A stretch of 64,000 nt of DNA from IMG/VR virus record IMGVR_UViG_3300025881_000006, positions 1 to 64,000 of that record; one strand, written 5' to 3'. This DNA comes from a virus. Of this stretch, positions 59,459 to 64,000 are shown piece after piece. A model generated the notes under the pieces. The model saw nothing but the letters and a program-made list of their open reading frames with translations, was not told the DNA's origin and did no database searches. Position 1 is the first letter of the stretch; the number at the start of each line of letters is the position of its first letter. A program made the position numbers and the translations under genes.

Positions 59459-59869
59459 ATGAACACCAAAAGACTACATCTTGTATTAAGTGACCACTTT
59501 ATACAAACAGCCCTAGAGTCTAATGTCAATGTGTTAGGAGATACGTTTAATCATGTTTGTAAGGGCATGAATGTAGAACCTATCAATAACGTTGACTATC
59601 AACGAGCCCAAGCAATATATAACGCAACTGCAATGAAGGCGGAAGCCTGTACGTTTGACGCTCCTGCGTATGTGTATTACTGGTTAAGAGAATACTCATT
59701 AGGTCACAAAGGACAGGGTGACTGTTTCGACATGTTAGTAGAGACTATCATTAATACAAACGTATCCTATTTATTTCTAGATGCTCATTACTACTTTGAT
59801 ATAGATAACGTTGAATCGCTATTTAATCAATGCCTTGAGCTTTTTACACCGATGAGTGGGGTCTATTAG
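59459..59869 (+). CDS. Orphan protein
   Basis: A 136-residue protein with GGGAGG before the ATG. Helical, with several Cys and many Tyr ('FDAPAYVYYWLREYS', 'SYLFLDAHYYFDIDN'). No family recognised. Confidence 0.5.
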   Translation: MNTKRLHLVLSDHFIQTALESNVNVLGDTFNHVCKGMNVEPINNVDYQRAQAIYNATAMKAEACTFDAPAYVYYWLREYSLGHKGQGDCFDMLVETIINTNVSYLFLDAHYYFDIDNVESLFNQCLELFTPMSGVY

Positions 59870-59981
59870 TAAGGCCCAACCTTAATTATATTATGACTTA
59901 GCGTAATGTTGCTATCGATATTGGATAGAGATACTCGCATTAATTCACCTTTTTTATTTATATCAACCAGGAGCAACCATT

Positions 59982-60293
59982 ATGGGCAAAAAAGCAAACT
60001 TCTTAGCCGCAGCTGACCAGTTCTTTGATAGTATCCCACTACCTAAAGTAGAATCTGACAGAGAACGTCTTATTGTTGAGAACTTAGCATCTCAAGACGT
60101 GTTTCTAACTGAAACAAACGAGCAGTTGGCTAGTCGTATTAAGATATACGTCCAGATGACAATGTGGAAATGTTATCGTCTTATGGACATTAACAGTCGT
60201 TGGGACCGTGAAGATATGGCGCAGATGATAATTGATAAGCAAAACAAAGCTATCTCTACATACGCTGCACTTGAAGCACAACCTGCCGAGTAG
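59982..60293 (+). CDS. Small helical protein
   Basis: A 103-residue protein with AGGAG before the ATG. Mostly helical, charged ('ETNEQLASRIKIYVQMTMWKCYRLMDI'). It ends 20 bp before a UUCG-loop terminator and is the last plus-strand gene before the tail genes. No family recognised. Confidence 0.55.
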   Translation: MGKKANFLAAADQFFDSIPLPKVESDRERLIVENLASQDVFLTETNEQLASRIKIYVQMTMWKCYRLMDINSRWDREDMAQMIIDKQNKAISTYAALEAQPAE

Positions 60294-60313
60294 GTCTGTA
60301 CGAATGTTTTACT

Positions 60314-60350
60314 GAAAGGAAGTCTTCGGGCTTCCTTTCTTTTATGCCGT
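60314..60350 (+). terminator. UUCG hairpin with TATGCCGT, plus strand
   Basis: GAAAGGAAGTC-TTCG-GGCTTCCTTTC stem-loop (60314-60339, 11 bp), T-run, TATGCCGT (60343-60350). Confidence 0.75.
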
Positions 60351-60354
60351 TAAC

Positions 60355-60388
60355 GCATAAAAAGACAAGAGACGAATCTCTTGTCTTT
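60355..60388 (-). terminator. UUCG hairpin with TATGC, minus strand, for the tail tube gene
   Basis: AAAGACAAGAGA/TCTCTTGTCTTT (60361-60388, 12 bp) has a TTCG loop on the minus strand, followed there by TTTATGC. Back to back with 60314-60350. Confidence 0.75.
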
Positions 60389-60405
60389 AGATATTACGAT
60401 GTTAC

Positions 60406-61260
60406 TTAGGTAGAGCTAGCACGCTGAACTAATTCAGCATAACCATTTTCTACAGCAGATACATCAGCCGTTAACTCTTCAACGAATGGAGCACGATTAT
60501 TAGGGTTTACACCCGTCAAGCTCATTGCATCTAAGAAGCGCTGTGCTGTTGCTTCAACTGTGGCACCTACTTGAGTAATTGCAGTAAACTCAATCGCTTG
60601 CTGCACGTTCTCACCGGGAGCGTTAAGGTCACGACGACCAATGTTCTCACCACCTGTCTTAGGCATCATGTTAGTACATAACCATGCACCCACTACTTTC
60701 GTATGGGTAGGATCAGGTTCAATGAACAACATAGTCATGCCGACGTAGTCAGGTAACAAGTCAGTTGGAGGTGTATCCGCTAGGTTAACCACACGTGGCA
60801 CCTTAGTCTCAGGGTCCATTAGTAGGTTGAGTATCCAACCATCTAAGAACTTATTGACTGCACGACCGTACTTCTCAGGCCAAGTAAAGACAGGTACTGA
60901 ACGTTCACGAGTAACGTTAGCAATATCTTCTTGGAATTCACCACCACCACTAACTGCGTTTTCAGCAAACTCAGCAGTAAGAGTAGATGTTAACCCTTCG
61001 ATAGTTACAGCTTGTAATTCAACAAGACTCTTCAACGTTGCAATCCATGCACCTGAGTCAGGTAAATCACTGAAGCCACGAGGCGCTTCTAACAGAATAG
61101 GTATCATGTTGCGCTTTACATACGCCGCATTAGATACTATTGACTGATAGTCTGCCAAGAAACCATTTTGACCACCTTTAGTTAAATCAACCAAAGGAGC
61201 GTTTGAACCAGCACCGTGAGCCCGACCAGATTCTAGTATTGTATTAGTGACTCTAGCCAT
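60406..61260 (-). CDS. Tail tube protein (phiKZ gp30-like)
   Basis: A 284-residue protein whose ATG overlaps the stop of the sheath gene by one base (TAATG). Length and position directly downstream of the sheath gene match the tail tube of phiKZ-like phages. The sequence is acidic with beta-rich segments ('DYVGMTMLFIEPDPTHTKVV', 'AIEFTAITQVGATVEATAQ') and a long N-terminal part with helices. I assign it from gene order and size more than from a diagnostic motif. It would form the inner tube along which DNA passes. Confidence 0.75.
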   Translation of the reverse strand: MARVTNTILESGRAHGAGSNAPLVDLTKGGQNGFLADYQSIVSNAAYVKRNMIPILLEAPRGFSDLPDSGAWIATLKSLVELQAVTIEGLTSTLTAEFAENAVSGGGEFQEDIANVTRERSVPVFTWPEKYGRAVNKFLDGWILNLLMDPETKVPRVVNLADTPPTDLLPDYVGMTMLFIEPDPTHTKVVGAWLCTNMMPKTGGENIGRRDLNAPGENVQQAIEFTAITQVGATVEATAQRFLDAMSLTGVNPNNRAPFVEELTADVSAVENGYAELVQRASST

Positions 61261-63305
61261 TATTCAAGCTCCTCTCTACGACGCGCTACGACAGTAAATG
61301 TACCTACTGTTTTCATGTTGTTGGCGTACATGTTAATGTTACAACTCCAACTGTAGCCACGAACTGCATCATCAGCCGTGTAATACGTTTCAGGAACGAT
61401 TACTACACGTTGGTCAAAACGACCACTGGTACGCTGTTCAATCAAACGGTTACTACGTTCAATGAACTGTTCATTAGTCAAACTAGAGTTACCCGTAAGG
61501 TCACGCCAAACACGTTGACAAACCTTTTCAAGTTCTACAGCAATCTGCATGGTCAAAGCTGAATTCAATACTGAAGTATCGTCATCGTAAACCGTTTGGA
61601 AAGCAGGATAGAAGAGTGAACGTCTATCGTAGTTCTGTGCCCAAACTAAACCAGCAGCCCAATCTTTGTTCCGTACGCGATCAGATTTGTAGGTATTGTT
61701 TACATTCTTCAACATGGTGATTTGATTAAGTGGAGATTGGTCGTAACCAAAACCAGCTCTTGCAATACCGTTACCGGCACCCATGAAGTTAGCCACTTTA
61801 TCAGCGAAGTCAACTGTTGCAGGTACAAGACCGTTATAGTTAGACCCGGCAAGTTCACCAGCGTGTCCAATGATGACTGCACGACAGGTACTAGTACCGT
61901 ATAGTGAAGACTCAGGATACAAACGCGCAGCAGAACGTAAAGCTATGGCTACAGAAGAATCTTCTTCGATAGTGTTAGCAGGTTCAGAGGCATCTTGCGT
62001 ACCAAGTACAACGTAAAGGTCTTTACGTAATCCAATCGGCGTCAATAACTTCTTCTTAGTTTCTATAGAGAAACCAGAATCGTAAATAGCTGAGAAAGGA
62101 TAAACCGCATCGTCCATCAAGTTATATTCAGAGTTAGCAAAGTTCATTGCCTGCTCGCCGACCAATTGATCAAATGAATCAAATGACATATCGCCATTAC
62201 TACCACCTGACAAATAATGCGTAGCACTATCTGTAAGTAGTATGCCGCCTTCAGAAGGTCCGACTACTTCGAATGATTGGTAAGGAGCACCATCGTAATC
62301 TACTCCGCCGAACATGTTGATTGCGTGAGCACCCAATTCAAGTCCGCCAGTTGCTGTATCTTCAGCAGCATGTAGTAAATCCACAATAGCCTGTACGTAA
62401 TCGCCGTACATGTTAATACTACCAAAGCTACCATACACGGGACCGAAGCCACCTGTGGTATCTGTGTCAGTATAAGCCGCATCTACGACCTTGTTGAAAG
62501 ATAGCTCAGTATCAACTTTCTTATTGATAACGCCTTCTTTAAATGCAAACTCAACATATTGACCACCGTTAAGTGTCTGTTGAACTAACGCACTTGAATT
62601 AGCATCTGCTCTTTCAACTACTTGTAAGCGATATAAATACGCTTCGGTTGTTTCGATGACTTCTTCATCCACAGGCACGGCAGAGCGTGTAGTAGGTGCA
62701 GAAAGTCTAAAGCCTAGGTTATTACCATACGCACCAAAGTGATGTGCAGGAATTTCCATGATAGGGTAAACAGTAGAAACAGAACCATCACGTCCAACAA
62801 GTGAACCAGCTTTAGGAGTAGCCGCATTGAATGCTTCACCTTCTGCCATGGCTTCAGTTAACCAACGCACTTTATAACCAGGAACCGTATCACCAGTTGC
62901 TACTTTAAGACCATTGACATCTAGACGGTAAGTGCCGTCTCCATTTCTTTCATACTCAGGTACATCTGCTTCAACAACTTCACATACAAGACGTACTTTA
63001 GCTTGACTTGCGTCAGTCGGAATTATCCGCTGTACGAAAATCGCATTACCACGGGCATTAACAGTATTTGCCAATACAGTAGCATGATTCGCGAAAGGTT
63101 GTCTGTAATCGAATGACTTGGCACCGTACATTGTAGTCATATCTGAACCACTAACTAGTTGTGGTGCAGCAGGACCGCGTTCGGTAATCAAGTAAACGAA
63201 AGGAAGGTGCATCGGCAAGGCTTCTGCGACCGGTGGTGGAACTCGACGACTTAAATCGTTTATACCGGTCAGATTAGCACGTGGAGCTGCGCTCGTAATT
63301 GTCAT
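61260..63305 (-). CDS. Contractile tail sheath protein (phiKZ gp29-like)
   Basis: A 681-residue protein, GGAG before the ATG at 63305. The length fits the phiKZ sheath (about 695 residues, from memory). The C-terminal 110 residues have the conserved sheath handshake region style: 'WAQNYDRRSLFYPAFQTVYDDDTSVLNS', 'VCQRVWRDLTG' and 'RFDQRVVIVPETYYTADD' followed by 'YSWSCNINMYANNMKTVGTFTVVARR'. The middle includes a strand-rich insertion. It forms the contractile sheath around the tube encoded by the next gene. The divergent region 63306-63513 must hold its promoter. Confidence 0.85.
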   Translation of the reverse strand: MTITSAAPRANLTGINDLSRRVPPPVAEALPMHLPFVYLITERGPAAPQLVSGSDMTTMYGAKSFDYRQPFANHATVLANTVNARGNAIFVQRIIPTDASQAKVRLVCEVVEADVPEYERNGDGTYRLDVNGLKVATGDTVPGYKVRWLTEAMAEGEAFNAATPKAGSLVGRDGSVSTVYPIMEIPAHHFGAYGNNLGFRLSAPTTRSAVPVDEEVIETTEAYLYRLQVVERADANSSALVQQTLNGGQYVEFAFKEGVINKKVDTELSFNKVVDAAYTDTDTTGGFGPVYGSFGSINMYGDYVQAIVDLLHAAEDTATGGLELGAHAINMFGGVDYDGAPYQSFEVVGPSEGGILLTDSATHYLSGGSNGDMSFDSFDQLVGEQAMNFANSEYNLMDDAVYPFSAIYDSGFSIETKKKLLTPIGLRKDLYVVLGTQDASEPANTIEEDSSVAIALRSAARLYPESSLYGTSTCRAVIIGHAGELAGSNYNGLVPATVDFADKVANFMGAGNGIARAGFGYDQSPLNQITMLKNVNNTYKSDRVRNKDWAAGLVWAQNYDRRSLFYPAFQTVYDDDTSVLNSALTMQIAVELEKVCQRVWRDLTGNSSLTNEQFIERSNRLIEQRTSGRFDQRVVIVPETYYTADDAVRGYSWSCNINMYANNMKTVGTFTVVARRREELE

Positions 63306-63513
63306 TTCCGACTCCTTGTTTATCCTAATTGTTATTTCAATCAGGGCTATACAAATAAAATTAATTTAGCTAAGTTAATTTTTAATGGTGAAGTAATATC
63401 TAATATTAAATCATTATACCTAATGACCAAGGCCAATTCTATATAACGACAATGTTAAACGTACATCATACAGATTAGTAAATAATTACCGCTCTTACCA
63501 CAAGGAACTCCCC
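63306..63513. promoter_or_regulatory. AT-rich divergent region between sheath gene and 63514
   Basis: This 208-bp gap separates the minus-strand sheath gene from the plus-strand gene at 63514. It is very AT-rich ('AATTAATTTAGC', 'TAATTTTTAATGG') with no ORF and no copy of the ACCTACATTA motif. It must carry promoters for both, presumably late ones, but I cannot define them. Confidence 0.3.
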
Positions 63514-64000
63514 ATGATTAAAAATCCCTACAGTGCCTTTGTCACTCAACACTACCGTATGGACAAGATATATAGCGCTATCGAACCCGCTTTTATCAAA
63601 GGTGAACTGTCGTCGTTTAACGAAGTTCCAGATGGCCAAGATGTCATATATTTGATAACGAGCCGTAATGAAGATATTCCTTCCTTTGCGCACCCCATAC
63701 AGGTTCCTATCTCAGTGCGTGATGATAAGATAGTGACGGTTATAGATGCTCGTCCATTTACCCGTGTTAACAGAGATGACCCTAGTGATTACTCAGTTAC
63801 ACAATCTATGGACTTCTTCATGTCAACCCTGCGTGTTATATTAGAACGTAGTTACGATGAAGGTGAGGGCTATAAAGAACTTTACTTAGCCGGTGATGTT
63901 GCCATGTGGACTTATGTCCGTTGGATATCAACGCAGTTATCAACCCGATTAGCTTTAGACCCCGACAGCGAAATAAAGTTAAGTATGATAGTAGCGTTAC
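63514..64000 (+). CDS. Unknown protein, C-terminus outside window
   Basis: An open frame from ATG 63514 (AAGGA 8 bases upstream) continues past the window end; at least 162 residues. It begins 'MIKNPYSAFVTQHYRMDKIY' and includes 'PIQVPISVRDDKIVTVIDARPFTRV' and a helical stretch 'MDFFMSTLRVILERSYDEGEG'. No family recognised. Beside the sheath gene, it may be a virion or packaging protein. Confidence 0.6.
   Translation, partial: MIKNPYSAFVTQHYRMDKIYSAIEPAFIKGELSSFNEVPDGQDVIYLITSRNEDIPSFAHPIQVPISVRDDKIVTVIDARPFTRVNRDDPSDYSVTQSMDFFMSTLRVILERSYDEGEGYKELYLAGDVAMWTYVRWISTQLSTRLALDPDSEIKLSMIVAL

Noticed and set aside
9574-60350. TATGCCGT as a late promoter (phiKZ late promoters are, as I recall, TATG-type)
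   Set aside because: Copies lie at convergent gene ends with no gene downstream in that direction and always directly after a hairpin, so terminator function fits better. A double role at a few sites is not excluded.
1-64000. tRNA genes, CRISPR array, integrase or insertion sequence
   Set aside because: The gaps are short and hold only hairpins and promoter-like motifs. No cloverleaf, direct-repeat array or recombinase/transposase motif was found.

Overview
The window is a contiguous piece of a large (jumbo) tailed bacteriophage genome with a contractile tail, related to the phiKZ-like giant phages. The evidence is a tail sheath and tail tube gene pair of phiKZ-like size and order (60406-63305, minus strand), pieces of a phage-encoded multisubunit RNA polymerase (a beta' N-terminal half carrying DFDGD, a large beta fragment, and a separate beta C-terminal fragment), a prohead protease, a nearly 2,000-residue tape-measure-like protein, a RecA/UvsX-like recombinase and an SbcC/Rad50/gp46-like ATPase. 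From memory, the gene neighbourhoods recall phiKZ gp29-30 (sheath, tube), gp149-152 (RNAP fragment to recombinase), gp175-178 (protease to beta) and gp180-181 (beta' N-terminal part, giant tail protein). The DNA is AT-rich. An i-spanin/lipoprotein o-spanin pair indicates a Gram-negative host; the host genus cannot be read from this window. I see no tRNA genes, integrase, transposase or CRISPR array.

Layout. 1-8200 (minus): nine genes for tail fibre or appendage proteins, two sets of which share N-terminal modules. 8314-10573: a structural-looking plus-strand gene facing a baseplate-spike-like gene. 10675-16047 (plus): unknown genes ending in the SbcC/Rad50-like ATPase. 16085-18020 (minus): two probable virion proteins. 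18106-27313 (mostly plus): spanins, RNase HI fused to an unknown domain, UvsX-like recombinase, a DUF2493/SLOG protein, the RNAP beta C-terminal fragment and unknown genes. 27379-36090: virion-type genes including the tape-measure-like protein (minus). 36170-37828 (plus): RNAP beta' N-terminal part. 37936-46892 (plus): an accessory block of orphan genes with an AT-rich 354-bp non-coding gap. 46980-54151 (plus): RNAP beta, two conserved-looking genes and the prohead protease. 54283-60293 (plus): a second accessory block with an ankyrin-like protein and small helical proteins. 60406-63305 (minus): tail tube and sheath. 63514-end (plus): a partial gene.

How the parts work together. By analogy with phiKZ, the beta, beta-C and beta'-N fragments would be parts of a virion RNA polymerase that starts early transcription without host RNAP; the beta' C-terminal part is not in this window. 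Several accessory transcription units start 27-58 bp downstream of a shared motif (CCTACATTACC or TATATTACC) that resembles, as I recall, the AT-rich early promoter motif of phiKZ. Units are closed by a recurring terminator module: GCATA, a strong stem-loop, then TATGCCGT, with the stop codon often built into the structure. This motif pair and the orphan accessory blocks are the least explained parts of the window.
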